Assembly: GCF_000415985.1 (NCBI RefSeq)
Contig: NZ_KE356561.1
Coordinates: 1,249,362-1,313,361 of the forward strand
Length of the DNA: 64,000 bases
DNA from: Haloquadratum walsbyi J07HQW2
GTDB taxonomy: Archaea > Halobacteriota > Halobacteria > Halobacteriales > Haloferacaceae
Direction of reading: 5' to 3'
This document shows positions 1 to 10,565 of this stretch, piece by piece. The notes under the pieces were generated by a model. That model was given only the letters and a program-made list of their open reading frames with translations, had not been told where the DNA came from and did no database searches. The position numbers and the translations under genes are program-made. Each line of letters opens with the position of its first letter. The first letter of the stretch is position 1.

Positions 1-32
1 CCGTTATCCGACCGCCGACACTAATATAATCA

Positions 33-2891
33 ATGGCAGATGGGACCGCCACGCGAGGCGTAGACGCCTTTAGCGAGCTTGACGCGCCAGTTCGAGAGGC
101 GCTATCTGAGCGAGGATTCAATACACCAACAGAACCACAGCGTCGTGCGATTCCACCATTGGCGCATGGCAAGAACGCACTCGTCATTGCCCCGACAGGA
201 ACAGGAAAGACAGAAACAGCGATGCTCCCTGTCTTTGATGCAATTGCAAAAAGTGACTCCGATGACTCAGAACGTGAGGGATTCTCTGCACTGTACATTA
301 CGCCCCTTCGAGCGCTCAACCGGGATATGCGTGATCGACTTACATGGTGGGGTGAAACGCTTGATATTGAGATCGATGTACGACATGGTGATACGACCCA
401 ATATCAACGACGTAAGCAAGCCGAGGATCCACCAGATGTGCTCGTGACGACTCCTGAGACATTACAAGCGATGCTCACAGGGTCGAAGCTTAGAAAGGCG
501 CTTTCTGGAGTTGATCATGTTGTTGTTGATGAGGTGCATGAGCTTGCTGCTGCAAAACGAGGTGTTCAATTATCAGTCGCACTTGAACGGCTCCAAACCC
601 TTGCAGGAACATTCCAGCGAATTGGACTCTCAGCAACAGTCGGCTCCCCGACAGAGGTCGCTCGATTTCTTACAGGTGACCGGTCGTTTGAGGTGATTGA
701 GATTGATGTCGGGAGCGCGATTGAATTCTCTGTTCATCATCCAATAGTTACAGAAAAAGATGAACAACTGGCACGCGAGTTGGCAACTGATGAGACGATT
801 GCAAGTCATGTTCGTGTCATTCAAAATATTGTTTCAGATCATAGCTCGACGCTTATTTTCGTCAATACGCGACAGACAGCTGAAGCGCTTGGGTCACGAT
901 TTAAGAAACTTGATGAGCCAATCGAAGTTCATCATGGGTCACTCTCAAAAGATGTGCGTATCGATGTTGAGGATAGATTCAAGAATGGCTCACTAGATGG
1001 ACTTGTTTGTACCTCTTCGATGGAGTTGGGAATCGATGTTGGAGAAGTTGACCACGTCGTACAGTATGGGAGTCCCCGGGAGGTAGCACGGCTTTTACAG
1101 CGAGTAGGACGAGCTGGACATCATCGCGATCGCGTCTCACATGGAACAATCATTACTTCATCACCGGATGATACACTTGAGGCGATTGCGATTGCTCGCC
1201 GCGCCACAGAGGGTATTGTTGAGCCTGCACGGATTCATCACGCAAGTCTTGATACTGTTGCGAATCAGATAATTGGAGTCGTGATGGATGAGGGAGAGAT
1301 ATCAGCTCGTCGAGCATGTGAGATTGTGACAGCTGCATATCCGTTCACCGATCTTGATACACAGACCTTTCGAGAGGTCATAAGAGAATTATCATCAAAT
1401 CGTCTCGTGTGGCTTGAGGAAGATGCAGATCGACTTGAGAAATCCAGTGGAACGTGGCAGTACTTCTATGCAAATCTCTCGATGATCCCTGATGAAGAGA
1501 CATATGAAGTGTATGATATTTCCTCGCGAGGACAGATTGGCACGTTGGATGAACGGTTTGTCCTAAATTTTGCCGAGCCGGGAGCTGCATTCATTCAGCG
1601 CGGAGAGATGTGGCGGATTAACGATATTGATGATGATGAGACCCAGGTGAATGTAACACCGATTGAAGACCCAAGTGGTGAGGTGCCATCATGGACTGGT
1701 GCTGAGATCCCGGTCCCAGCGCATGTCGCGAATGAAGTGGGTGAGATACGCGATACGGCTGCAAAACAGCTTGTGACAGGTGCAGATCGAGAAGCCGTAG
1801 CTCGGGACCTCAAGAGGCGATACCCTGCAGACGTCCAGACGATTATGTCCGCAATTGAGCCGATTGAAAGACAGGTAATTGGTGAGTATCCGATTCCAAC
1901 AGCAGATCGTCTCGTGATTGAGGCACAAGCACGAACGGTTGTCATAAATAGCCCGCATGGACATCGGATAAATGAGACACTGGGGCGGTTACTCGCAGCG
2001 CTTGTTGGTCAGCGAACCGGTGCCTCTGTTGGGTTAGATGTAAGTCCATATCGCATTGAACTGGAACTTCCAAGACAGGCATCAATTGGTGATGTCACCG
2101 CTGTTTTCGATGAGACAGACCCAGAGCATGTCGAAGCGATTCTTGAGTTGGCACTAAAGAAAGCAGATGCACTAAAGTTCACCCTTGCACAAGTTGCTGC
2201 AAAGTTTGGTGCACTCAAACGGTATCAAGGACGGGAGCGGTTTGGCGGGGACCGACTTGTCGCTGCACTTGAGGATACACCGGTGTATGATGAAGCAGTT
2301 CGAGAGGTATTTCATACAGACCTTGCAGTTCCAGAAACAACGACACTTCTTGAGCAGTATCATACTGATGAATTAACGATAGAAACAACCCGCGAACGGA
2401 CACCAATCGGAATTGACGGGCGGTCACATGGACAAGAACTCCTTGTTCCCTCAAACGCTGATGCTGGGATAATTGAAGCGGTGCGTGATCGAATTCAAGA
2501 TGACAATGTGCGATTACTTTGTCTACATTGCACTGATTGGGAGCAGAAAAAACCAGTACGGCGGGTTCGTGACCAACCGCGGTGCCCAAAGTGTGAGGCA
2601 ACGCGTATCGCATGCTTGAATCCATGGGATGAGGAGACTCCAACAGCAGTTCGTGGCGGGACACTCGGCGAAGACGCCGACGCTGATAGGCTTCAGCGGC
2701 GTGCACATCGGTCTGCAAGTCTTATTCAAGCTCATGGTAAACAAGCAGCGATTGCCCTTGCTGCTCGTGGAGTGGGACCACAGACAGCCGCCCGGATTAT
2801 TGGAAATCTCCGTGAGGATGAAACAGAATTTTATCGGGATATCCTCAAACAAGAACAGCAGTATGCACGAACACAGTCATTTTGGGACTGA
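33..2891 (+). CDS. lhr: Lhr-type ATP-dependent helicase
   Basis: Large superfamily 2 helicase of the Lhr family, expected to unwind nucleic acid by ATP-driven 3'-5' translocation in DNA repair. Seen: Walker A APTGTGKT near residues 53-60, DEVH box near 166-169, motif III LSAT near 199-202, and a C-terminal half typical of the Lhr core (winged helix plus Lhr-specific domain). Near the C-terminus are two cysteine pairs (CLHC about residue 829, CPKC about 850) that look like a zinc site. The ATG at 33 is the first start and the upstream sequence is AT-rich. At 952 residues it is complete and of normal length. It converges with the Cdc48 gene on the other strand. The exact paralog (haloarchaea carry more than one Lhr) cannot be fixed from sequence alone. 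Confidence 0.93.
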   Translation: MADGTATRGVDAFSELDAPVREALSERGFNTPTEPQRRAIPPLAHGKNALVIAPTGTGKTETAMLPVFDAIAKSDSDDSEREGFSALYITPLRALNRDMRDRLTWWGETLDIEIDVRHGDTTQYQRRKQAEDPPDVLVTTPETLQAMLTGSKLRKALSGVDHVVVDEVHELAAAKRGVQLSVALERLQTLAGTFQRIGLSATVGSPTEVARFLTGDRSFEVIEIDVGSAIEFSVHHPIVTEKDEQLARELATDETIASHVRVIQNIVSDHSSTLIFVNTRQTAEALGSRFKKLDEPIEVHHGSLSKDVRIDVEDRFKNGSLDGLVCTSSMELGIDVGEVDHVVQYGSPREVARLLQRVGRAGHHRDRVSHGTIITSSPDDTLEAIAIARRATEGIVEPARIHHASLDTVANQIIGVVMDEGEISARRACEIVTAAYPFTDLDTQTFREVIRELSSNRLVWLEEDADRLEKSSGTWQYFYANLSMIPDEETYEVYDISSRGQIGTLDERFVLNFAEPGAAFIQRGEMWRINDIDDDETQVNVTPIEDPSGEVPSWTGAEIPVPAHVANEVGEIRDTAAKQLVTGADREAVARDLKRRYPADVQTIMSAIEPIERQVIGEYPIPTADRLVIEAQARTVVINSPHGHRINETLGRLLAALVGQRTGASVGLDVSPYRIELELPRQASIGDVTAVFDETDPEHVEAILELALKKADALKFTLAQVAAKFGALKRYQGRERFGGDRLVAALEDTPVYDEAVREVFHTDLAVPETTTLLEQYHTDELTIETTRERTPIGIDGRSHGQELLVPSNADAGIIEAVRDRIQDDNVRLLCLHCTDWEQKKPVRRVRDQPRCPKCEATRIACLNPWDEETPTAVRGGTLGEDADADRLQRRAHRSASLIQAHGKQAAIALAARGVGPQTAARIIGNLREDETEFYRDILKQEQQYARTQSFWD

Positions 2892-3053
2892 CTATGTCAA
2901 CGCAGATTAGTCACTCATACCGCAGGTAATGAGGTTGTCATGCCAGCTAAACTATTATGACTTCTACACTATCACACTCACCTACTTAGCTAGTTATCTG
3001 TAATTTCTTCCTAGGAGAGGTGAGTGAACCGTTCTAAAGAAGTAGATGAAATA

Positions 3054-5318
3054 TCAATATAGTTCATCACTGTTGTCAGCCATAGTATTGTCCTCGACAC
3101 GATTCTCAGTTGGTTCAATTGATTCAATTGCTGTTTCAAAATGTGATCGTGTAAGGACAATCTCATCAGCGTGTTCGTTTGCAGCAGTGCCATCGTATTG
3201 GGTAGTGACAGATTCGATTGCACGCACTGACGCATCACGAACCATCGCCTCAATATCCGCCCCAACGTATCCTGCAGTTTCGCCAACGAGTACATCGCGA
3301 TCAATATCATCAGCAAGTGGCTTGCCAGCAAGATGAATCTCAAGAATAGCACGACGTGCTGCAGCATCCGGACGCGGGACCGCAATATGCGATTCAAGCC
3401 TGCCAGGACGAAGCAATGCAGAATCAATTGTATCTCGTCGATTCGTCGCTGCAAGCACAATTAGATTTGGATGGTCAGTGATTTGATCAAGCTCAGTGAG
3501 CAACTGCGACACGACGCGATCACTCACGCCACTGTCGGTCCCACCGCCCTCTCGGCTTGCCGCAACAGCGTCGATCTCATCAAAGAAGATAATCGCTGGA
3601 GCGGCTTGTCGAGCCCGTTCAAACACTTCTCGGACGGCTTTTTCAGACTCACCGACGTATCGGTCAAGTAACTCCGGACCAGCGACTTCAACAAAATTAA
3701 TATCAGCTTCACCGGCAATCGCACGTGCAAGCAACGTTTTTCCAGTCCCTGGTGGTCCGTATAATAGTGCACCTGTTGGTGGGTCCGTTTCAACCGCATC
3801 AAATAGCGGACCGTAAGTGAGTGGCCACATTACCGCTCGTTCAAGTGTCTGTTTCGCTGCATCAAGCCCACCAACATCATCGAAAGTTGTTGTTGGCGAC
3901 TCAGCAACATATTCACGGATTGCTGATGGATCAACAGCTGCCATTGCATCCATCATATCATCACGTGTGACTGAGAGTGAAGTGAGCGCTCCAACATCGT
4001 CATCACGGCGCCCACGACGAAGTGTTGTCATTGCTGCCTCAGTGGTGAGTGATTCAAGATCAGCACCAACGAATCCATGTGTTTGTGATGCAAGACGGTC
4101 AAGATCAACAGTGTCCGCTAACGGCATCTGTCGTGTGTGAACAGCGAGGATTTCACGTCGCCCTTGTTCATCTGGAACGCCAATCTCAATCTCGCGGTCA
4201 AATCGACCACCACGACGAAGTGCTGGGTCAAGTGTGTCAACACGGTTTGTCGCTCCAACGACGACAACGTCGCCACGGGCGTCAAGCCCGTCCATAAGCG
4301 AAAGCAACTGTCCAACAATACGATTTTCGACATCACCGCCATCATCACGAGCCGGTGCGATTGAATCAATTTCATCGAAGAAAACGACTGAAGGAGCCTT
4401 CTCACGAGCCGTTTCAAACTTTTCTCGAAGTTGCTCTTCAGATTCGCCTTTATACTTCGACATGATCTCTGGTCCAGAGATGTTGATGAACGTCGCATCA
4501 ACCTCGTTGGCGACAGCCTTTGCGATGAGTGTCTTCCCCGTTCCTGGGGGGCCGTGTAATAACACACCTTTCGGAGGATCAACACCAAGATGTGTGAAAA
4601 CTGTTGGTGATGATAATGGAAGTTCAATCATCTCTCGAACCAACTCAAGTTCATTATCAAGCCCACCGATATCTTCATATGTAACAGTCGGTGATTCTGG
4701 GGCTGATGATCCGCTATCGATTGCATCGGGTTGACTATCGCTCGGTGTCTCATCATCTGCCTCGCCACGCTGTGTTTCCGTTCCGGTTGAGAAGACACGG
4801 TCGTCCGTTGATGACTGTCCTCGTCGGGTGAGACGAAGTGTCGTCGTATCTGTGACACGAACCTGCCCTTTTGGACGTGTTGCAGTGACGGTGAACGGCT
4901 CATTGCTTACCGATTCAAATCGGATTTGACCATCAGCTTGAATTGGGCGATCACGAAGTGCCCGCTTGATTAGCTCGACAGCACGGTCTTCATCTGCAAA
5001 TGTAACATCTGAAGGCATCGATAGAGTGACTGATCTAGCATCATCAACATCGACTGGGTGAATACTGACTGTATCACCAATGGTTACATCAGCGTTCGTT
5101 CGCGTGTCAGCATCAACCAGGACAACGTTTCCAGAGACCCCGCCACTCGCTGGCCACACTTTGGCGACAGTTTCACCATCACCAACGATCAGTACTGTGT
5201 CACCACTAAGGACACCGAGTTGCTGTCGTGCCGATTCAGGAAGACGAGCAATCCCACGTCCCGCATCACGTTTTTCTGCACCGCGAACAGTCAGAGAGAC
5301 GGCGTTGTCCTTATTCAT
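3054..5318 (-). CDS. cdc48: Cdc48/VAT-type AAA ATPase
   Basis: Double AAA+ unfoldase of the Cdc48/p97/VAT family, which extracts and unfolds proteins, probably to feed the proteasome. Seen: a Cdc48 N domain (residues 1-165), an acidic Ser/Asp/Glu linker (about 170-210), D1 with GPPGTGKT at 256-263, pore residues KYKG at 288-291 and FFDEID at 313-318, and D2 with GPPGTGKT at 521-528, pore RYVG at 553-556 and FFDEID at 578-583. Both Walker sites and both pore loops look intact, so both rings should be active. The C-terminus is acidic and ends in Leu-Tyr, reminiscent of but not identical to the HbYX proteasome-docking tail. The start at 5318 is the ATG that gives a full N domain. 754 residues is normal for the family. 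Confidence 0.96.
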   Translation of the reverse strand: MNKDNAVSLTVRGAEKRDAGRGIARLPESARQQLGVLSGDTVLIVGDGETVAKVWPASGGVSGNVVLVDADTRTNADVTIGDTVSIHPVDVDDARSVTLSMPSDVTFADEDRAVELIKRALRDRPIQADGQIRFESVSNEPFTVTATRPKGQVRVTDTTTLRLTRRGQSSTDDRVFSTGTETQRGEADDETPSDSQPDAIDSGSSAPESPTVTYEDIGGLDNELELVREMIELPLSSPTVFTHLGVDPPKGVLLHGPPGTGKTLIAKAVANEVDATFINISGPEIMSKYKGESEEQLREKFETAREKAPSVVFFDEIDSIAPARDDGGDVENRIVGQLLSLMDGLDARGDVVVVGATNRVDTLDPALRRGGRFDREIEIGVPDEQGRREILAVHTRQMPLADTVDLDRLASQTHGFVGADLESLTTEAAMTTLRRGRRDDDVGALTSLSVTRDDMMDAMAAVDPSAIREYVAESPTTTFDDVGGLDAAKQTLERAVMWPLTYGPLFDAVETDPPTGALLYGPPGTGKTLLARAIAGEADINFVEVAGPELLDRYVGESEKAVREVFERARQAAPAIIFFDEIDAVAASREGGGTDSGVSDRVVSQLLTELDQITDHPNLIVLAATNRRDTIDSALLRPGRLESHIAVPRPDAAARRAILEIHLAGKPLADDIDRDVLVGETAGYVGADIEAMVRDASVRAIESVTTQYDGTAANEHADEIVLTRSHFETAIESIEPTENRVEDNTMADNSDELY

Positions 5319-5552
5319 ATATCACATTGGGCTCACGCGCTCTTTTGTCTTGTCCGTCTATCAGTTGAATCACGGTGTTGATACTCTCTTGTATCGGGCT
5401 TCGTAGGATATCTGAGGTATTACTGTCTCTCTATCCGCTGCATATGGTATGAATTATACTGCATCATCTGGGGTATGCCCTGCTAATGTCAATATCTAAT
5501 TCGCATTCCCGTGAGTCACTGTGAGGGTAGCATACTCAGTTGTATCATATCA

Positions 5553-5560
5553 TTTATAAA
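5553..5560 (+). promoter_or_regulatory. TATA box of the first liv operon
   Basis: TTTATAAA lies about 27 bases upstream of the ATG at 5583, the spacing of an archaeal TATA box for a leaderless or nearly leaderless transcript. It is the only clear TATA-like element in the 264-base gap between the divergent cdc48 and livJ genes. Confidence 0.6.
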
Positions 5561-5582
5561 ACCATCTTGTTGAATATACTCT

Positions 5583-6923
5583 ATGATACAACGACGTAAA
5601 TTCATAGCTGGGACTGGTTCAGCCACGGTTGCTGCGTTGGCGGGCTGTTCTGGCAGTTCAAACGCTGGCGATGAATCCAGTGGAGGAGACGCTACAGCGG
5701 ATACTGTCGAAACGACAGTCGGTGTAGATGAGAGTGAGACTGCTGGTGAAGCAATTTCGGTTGGGGTATTATTACCATTCTCCGGTGAATATGCATGGGT
5801 TGGTGAGAATGTGCTCCCTGTTGTACAGATGCTTGCACAGGAGATAAACGAACAAGGCGGCATTGATAATCAGAATCTGAAAGTTGTCCAGGGTGATACC
5901 GAAGGGTTACCCTCTGCCTCATTGTCAGCAGCAAAGAAGCTAATCACTGTCGAAAATGTAGCTGGAATCATCGGTCCAACGTCAATTACGATGTCTGCAG
6001 TATTTGATTTATTTCAGACTAACCAGGTACCAGTTGTGACACCAACAGCAGGCACGACATCACTTGATAATCGTGGTGGTGAATACGTTTTCCGAACAGT
6101 GCCGTCTGATGCGCTCGGCGGGCGTGCTATTGCGAAGGCGCTACGTAATAAAAAGTATAATAATATTGCCAGTTATTCCGATATATCACTGATGATTGGG
6201 AATAAAGAGGTATTTCAGTCATTCAAGTCACCAATTGAGCAATCATTCACCGAATTTGGTGGCACCATCACTGAGACAGTTGATTTCAAAACTGGGAAAG
6301 CATCGTATGAAAGTGAAATGCAGAGCGTAATGAACGCTAATCCGGCAATTACCGTTCTTGTCGGGTCGAAAGATGATAGTATTAAAATTATGCGGGCTGC
6401 ATTCCAGGCTGGGTATGAGGGTAACTGGTATGTTACACAAGATCAGACGACTGAGGTCTTCCTTGATGAAGCTCCAGAAGAAGTCACGCAAAATATATTG
6501 GGACTCCAATCAGCGACATATCAGGCTGCCGAAGAGAAAGGGAGAATTAATGCATTCAAACAGCGTGTACGGGAGTTCACCGGCTCAGAACCAAAGTTAT
6601 TCGCGCGCAATGCGTATGATGCAATGAACGTTCTCGGTCTCGCGATGAATGCAACGGCGGTCGCTGATACGGAGATTACATCAACAACTGTTGCAGAGAA
6701 TATCCGAACTGTCACAGACCCATCAGGGACAGTCGTCACGAACTACACAGAGGGTGTATCCACACTCAGCACAGCCAGTGAACAAGACACGCTTGATTAC
6801 CGGGGGCTCATCGGTCCAATCGATTTTGATGAACATGGAGATGTCGGCTCGCCATTCGCGATCATGCAATCAGAGGATGGAGACTGGGTAGAGACCAGCA
6901 CAATCTCACCAAGTGAACTATAG
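5583..6923 (+). CDS. livJ1: Branched-chain/amide ABC transporter substrate-binding lipoprotein
   Basis: Periplasmic-type substrate-binding protein of the LivJ/AmiC class (receptor family ligand-binding fold), the solute receptor for the transporter encoded just downstream. Seen: an N-terminal twin-arginine motif RRKFIAG followed by a lipobox LAGC (Cys at 22), then a Ser/Asp/Gly/Thr-rich linker, which predicts Tat export and lipid anchoring at the outer face of the membrane. The mature body begins ISVGVLLPFSGEYAW, the usual first strand of this fold. It is the first gene of a same-strand operon with two permeases and two ATPases, 15 bases before the first permease. The real substrate (leucine-type amino acids, amides or urea) cannot be told from the sequence. 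Confidence 0.93.
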   Translation: MIQRRKFIAGTGSATVAALAGCSGSSNAGDESSGGDATADTVETTVGVDESETAGEAISVGVLLPFSGEYAWVGENVLPVVQMLAQEINEQGGIDNQNLKVVQGDTEGLPSASLSAAKKLITVENVAGIIGPTSITMSAVFDLFQTNQVPVVTPTAGTTSLDNRGGEYVFRTVPSDALGGRAIAKALRNKKYNNIASYSDISLMIGNKEVFQSFKSPIEQSFTEFGGTITETVDFKTGKASYESEMQSVMNANPAITVLVGSKDDSIKIMRAAFQAGYEGNWYVTQDQTTEVFLDEAPEEVTQNILGLQSATYQAAEEKGRINAFKQRVREFTGSEPKLFARNAYDAMNVLGLAMNATAVADTEITSTTVAENIRTVTDPSGTVVTNYTEGVSTLSTASEQDTLDYRGLIGPIDFDEHGDVGSPFAIMQSEDGDWVETSTISPSEL

Positions 6924-6938
6924 CGCTCGGTTTATTCT

Positions 6939-7823
6939 ATGGTCGAAGTCATAACACAATTCGTACAGACATTGATTTATGGGCTAATTGAGGGTAGTGT
7001 CATCTCCGTTGGCGCGGTTGGGCTGACATTATCTTACGGTGTGACTCGATTTATTAACTTCGCATATGGAGAATTCCTTACATATGGTGCATATATTACA
7101 TTGTTCTTATCTGGGACCGGTATTGGCATTTCATTGCCGCTTCCAATTTCTGCAATTATTGGAGTTGTGCTGGTGGGAGTCTTTGGAGTCATTATCTCAC
7201 GTATCTTTTTCGAGCCAGTATCAAGCCGTGGACCAATACCACTGCTCATCACCTCAATTGGCGTTGCATTCATTCTTCGATATTCGCTAACAGCTGCTGT
7301 GGGCGTGTCCGCACAGCAGCTTCCAGTACCGCTAATGCGTCCGATTGAATTTCTTGGCGTCGGCACAACACCGATTCGTGCGACAGTGTTCGTTATTGCA
7401 ATCACAACAATGCTACTTGTTCACATTCTTCTTAGCTATACGATGCTTGGCAAAACAATGCGAGCAACAAGTGGTAATCGCAATCTCGCTGAAATTGCCG
7501 GGATTAATACCGATAGTGTCGTTCGGAAGACATGGTTTATTTCCGCAGGTGCAGGTGCACTTGCAGGTGTTCTTTATGCGACATTATTTGCACCGTTCCG
7601 CCCAACGATTGGATTTGAGTATCTCATCGTTATTTTTGCTGCGACGCTTCTTGGAGGCATTGGTCGTCCATATGGGGCAATGGCTGGTGCAGTCGTCGTT
7701 GGAGTCGCAATGAGTCTTGGCAGCACATATGTCTCTGCAGAATATACAATGGTGTACGCATTTGCTATTCTCGTCGGTGTATTATTATTTAATCCAACTG
7801 GCATTGCCGGGAGTGAAATCTGA
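6939..7823 (+). CDS. livH1: Branched-chain-type ABC transporter permease (LivH-like)
   Basis: Inner-membrane permease of the LivH family, one half of the channel of the Liv-type transporter. Seen: about eight hydrophobic segments, the family motif TMLGKTMRATSGNRNLAEIAGI near residues 168-188 (shown here only as its conserved region), and a C-terminal LFNPTGIAGSEI ending, the archaeal counterpart of the usual RPxGLFG end. Length 294 is normal. The ATG at 6939 follows livJ1 by 15 bases and the stop overlaps the livM1 start by one base, so translation is probably coupled. It is a useful compact comparator for the enlarged LivH paralog at 56.7-58.1 kb. Confidence 0.94.
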   Translation: MVEVITQFVQTLIYGLIEGSVISVGAVGLTLSYGVTRFINFAYGEFLTYGAYITLFLSGTGIGISLPLPISAIIGVVLVGVFGVIISRIFFEPVSSRGPIPLLITSIGVAFILRYSLTAAVGVSAQQLPVPLMRPIEFLGVGTTPIRATVFVIAITTMLLVHILLSYTMLGKTMRATSGNRNLAEIAGINTDSVVRKTWFISAGAGALAGVLYATLFAPFRPTIGFEYLIVIFAATLLGGIGRPYGAMAGAVVVGVAMSLGSTYVSAEYTMVYAFAILVGVLLFNPTGIAGSEI

Positions 7824-8893
7824 TGAGCGTTATAAATTTGATAATACTTATTTCACTACCTGGTTGGGGGTCATTTATTCTCACTGCACTCACCATCGCA
7901 GCCATTTATTCACTTTTGACACTTGGATTGAATATTCATTATGGATACACCGGATTGATCAATTTTGGACATGTAGCATTCTTTTCAGCAGGTGCGTATA
8001 CCGCAGCGTTACTGACGGTCCCGCCAGCGGCACAAACTGTTGGCGCAGAGTACATATTTGGATTAAACCTCCCGATGCCACTCGGTCTTCCAATCAGTCT
8101 TATTGGTGCTGCAATCGCCGGTGGGCTTCTCTCAATATGTATTGGTATGACAAGCGCTCGTCTTAGTAGCCACTATCTCGCAATTGCGACATTTGCACTC
8201 GCAGGGATCTTCAGTAGCGTTCTTGAGAATGAAGCATGGCTAACAAACGGCTCATTTGGGCTCAATAACGTTCCAAGACCCGGACGTGCAACAATGGGTG
8301 CTACCGAGTGGGAACTACTATATTTCATTTTTGTTGTTCTGATGTTAGTTGGTGTACTGATTGTGCTCACTCGGTTGAGCAATTCACCGTTTGGTCGTCT
8401 ATTGAAAGGTGTTCGTGAGAATGAGGATGCTGCGAAAATGCTTGGAAAAAACATTACACAGGTGAAACTCACTTCATTCGCGATTGGTGGGGCAGTCGCA
8501 GGGCTAGCTGGTGGTCTCTATGCGCATTATATTGGAAGTGTCGTTGTTCAGCAGTTCGTGCCATCAGTCACATTTACAATCTGGGCGGCGTTGCTCCTCG
8601 GTGGGGTTGCCTCAAACAGCGGTGCTATACTTGGTGCATTCTTACTCGTTGGATTTCAAGAATCGACGCGGTTTCTAACCAATATATACGATGGATTACT
8701 CGTAGTGTTACCTGAGATTATGACTAGCGTGTTGCGTGTCGCAGTCCAACCATTTCCAGATCATCCTTCATTTGTCCCAAGCCTACGGTTCGTCGTTATT
8801 GGGGTATTAATTGTATTTGTGATTCGATATCGGCCGGAAGGTGTCTTGGGCGATTCACGAGAGATTGAGGCTATTGGAGAAGAAGAACAATGA
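7823..8893 (+). CDS. livM1: Branched-chain-type ABC transporter permease (LivM-like)
   Basis: Second channel subunit of the Liv-type transporter. Seen: about ten hydrophobic segments, the family signatures GYTGLINFGHVAFF (near residues 40-53) and SPFGRLLKGVRENEDAAKML (near 190-210), and a C-terminal RPEGVLGDSREIE end. Length 356 is normal. It overlaps livH1 by one base (ATG within TGATG) and livG1 by four bases, a tight operon. The livG1 ATG sits inside its last codons. Nothing unusual was seen in the sequence. Confidence 0.95.
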   Translation: MSVINLIILISLPGWGSFILTALTIAAIYSLLTLGLNIHYGYTGLINFGHVAFFSAGAYTAALLTVPPAAQTVGAEYIFGLNLPMPLGLPISLIGAAIAGGLLSICIGMTSARLSSHYLAIATFALAGIFSSVLENEAWLTNGSFGLNNVPRPGRATMGATEWELLYFIFVVLMLVGVLIVLTRLSNSPFGRLLKGVRENEDAAKMLGKNITQVKLTSFAIGGAVAGLAGGLYAHYIGSVVVQQFVPSVTFTIWAALLLGGVASNSGAILGAFLLVGFQESTRFLTNIYDGLLVVLPEIMTSVLRVAVQPFPDHPSFVPSLRFVVIGVLIVFVIRYRPEGVLGDSREIEAIGEEEQ

Positions 8894-9720
8894 GTCAGGA
8901 CAAGGGAAGAACAGAATATAAAGAGAACTCAAACAAGATGACGACACCTGATGAGTCAATGTTATTTCTTAAAGATATTGTGAAGCGGTTTGGCGGTTTA
9001 ACAGCGGTCGATAACGTCTCTTTCACCGTTGATCCAAACACAATCACAGGGCTCATTGGACCGAACGGTGCTGGTAAATCAACATTATTTAATTGTATCA
9101 CCGGAATTACTCAACCCGACTCAGGCACGATCCAATTAAATAACACAGAAATTCAAAAAGAATCTCCGAATCAGATCGCACAGCATGGACTCGGACGGAC
9201 GTTCCAGACACCGAAGATATTCCGTGGAATGAGCGTTCGAGAAAATCTTGCGTTCGCCGCACCTGAGCAGCGTGGTGAGCGACCGGTATCAGCTTTAGTT
9301 CACTCTCAGCTTGTTAAAGACGAGGAAAAGACAATTCAGTCTCAAGTCGAGAATACACTACAGTTTCTATCGTTAAATCATCTCGCCGATGAATACGCCA
9401 GTGGACTTTCTGGTGGTCAGCGGAAATTACTCGAACTAGGTCGTGTGCTAATGCTTGATCCAGACCTGATTCTGCTTGATGAACCGATGGCAGGGGTCAA
9501 TCCAGCGTTGACAGATGAATTACTTGATCGACTTCATGAACTTACTGATCGCGGACGAACGATCTTACTCATCGAGCATGATATGGATCTCATAATGAAT
9601 CACTGTGATCAGGTCGTCGTCTTGCACAATGGTCAAACACTCGCGAGCGGACCACCATCGGTCATCCAAGATGACGAACGTGTCGTCAATGCGTATCTAG
9701 AGGACTTCGATTATGGGTAA
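8890..9720 (+). CDS. livG1: Branched-chain-type ABC transporter ATPase (LivG-like)
   Basis: Nucleotide-binding subunit that powers the transporter. Seen: Walker A GPNGAGKS, Q-loop region GRTFQTPKIF, ABC signature LSGGQRKLLELGRVL, Walker B LILLDEPMAGVNP (the AGVNP variant is typical of LivG rather than LivF) and switch His in IEHDMD. A short Lys/Glu/Asn-rich leader of about 20 residues precedes an in-frame ATG at 8938; either start is possible, but the ATG at 8890 overlaps livM1 by four bases as expected for coupled translation. At 276 residues it has no insertion, unlike the paralog at 53.8-54.8 kb. Confidence 0.94.
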   Translation: MSQDKGRTEYKENSNKMTTPDESMLFLKDIVKRFGGLTAVDNVSFTVDPNTITGLIGPNGAGKSTLFNCITGITQPDSGTIQLNNTEIQKESPNQIAQHGLGRTFQTPKIFRGMSVRENLAFAAPEQRGERPVSALVHSQLVKDEEKTIQSQVENTLQFLSLNHLADEYASGLSGGQRKLLELGRVLMLDPDLILLDEPMAGVNPALTDELLDRLHELTDRGRTILLIEHDMDLIMNHCDQVVVLHNGQTLASGPPSVIQDDERVVNAYLEDFDYG

Positions 9721-10453
9721 TCAAGATCTTGAAACAATTCCTGTGATCGATAATGCGCTGTTTTCAGCGCGGGATATCGAAGCAGGATATGGAGAATTAC
9801 AGGTACTGCACGGTGTTGATATCGATATTCGCCAGAATGAGATTGTGTTGGTATTCGGTCCAAACGGAGCTGGGAAGTCAACACTCATCAAAGCTCTGTA
9901 TGGACGATTACCGCTTTGGAGTGGAACGATTGAAATTAATGGATCAGATCTTTCGGACGTCCGCTCAAATCAGATGATTGAACATGGGATTGGGTTTGTT
10001 CCACAGACCGAAAATGTATTTCCGAATCTCACCGTTTCTGAGAATCTTGATATCGGTGCAATACATCTCACCGACGCTGAGCCACGACGCGCAGAGTTAT
10101 TAGAATTATTTCCACAATTGAAACAACGAGTCACACAGACTGCTGAGACACTCTCTGGAGGTGAACAGCAAATGCTGGCGATGGCTCGAGCGTTGATGCC
10201 GAATCCAGATCTATTGTTTATTGATGAACCATCTGCAGGGCTGTCACCACAGCTTATTGACCGGACATTTGATCATATCGCACAGATACGAAAGAACGGA
10301 ACGGCAGTGTTGATTATTGAGCAAGATATACATGCTGCGTTATCAGTCGCTGATCGTGGGTATGTCCTTGAGATGGGTGAAAATCGGTTCGAAGGTGATG
10401 CTGTGAATATTCAAAAATCCCAGCAAATTCGAGATTTATATCTTGGACGATAA
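9713..10453 (+). CDS. livF1: Branched-chain-type ABC transporter ATPase (LivF-like)
   Basis: Second nucleotide-binding subunit. Seen: Walker A GPNGAGKS, signature LSGGEQQMLAMARAL, Walker B LLFIDEPSAGLSP (AGLSP is typical of LivF), and IIEQDIHAAL, the LivF switch region with Gln where LivG has His-Asp. Length 246 is normal with a roughly 10-residue N-terminal leader. It overlaps livG1 by eight bases and is the last gene of the operon; the next plus-strand gene starts about 110 bases later. Confidence 0.94.
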   Translation: MGNQDLETIPVIDNALFSARDIEAGYGELQVLHGVDIDIRQNEIVLVFGPNGAGKSTLIKALYGRLPLWSGTIEINGSDLSDVRSNQMIEHGIGFVPQTENVFPNLTVSENLDIGAIHLTDAEPRRAELLELFPQLKQRVTQTAETLSGGEQQMLAMARALMPNPDLLFIDEPSAGLSPQLIDRTFDHIAQIRKNGTAVLIIEQDIHAALSVADRGYVLEMGENRFEGDAVNIQKSQQIRDLYLGR

Positions 10454-10565
10454 CTATGAAACTGCTCTAAATATCGTGTTGATATTATCTTAGATGGTTT
10501 GTATCAGTTCAAGAAGAATAAAAATCAACAGAAACGTTTTGAGTGATCATACTCATCTCCTTGAT

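Noticed and set aside
3046..5406. Several open frames on the plus strand opposite cdc48
   Set aside because: They are Ser/Arg-rich antisense readings of a clear AAA ATPase gene; no haloarchaeal composition and no motif.
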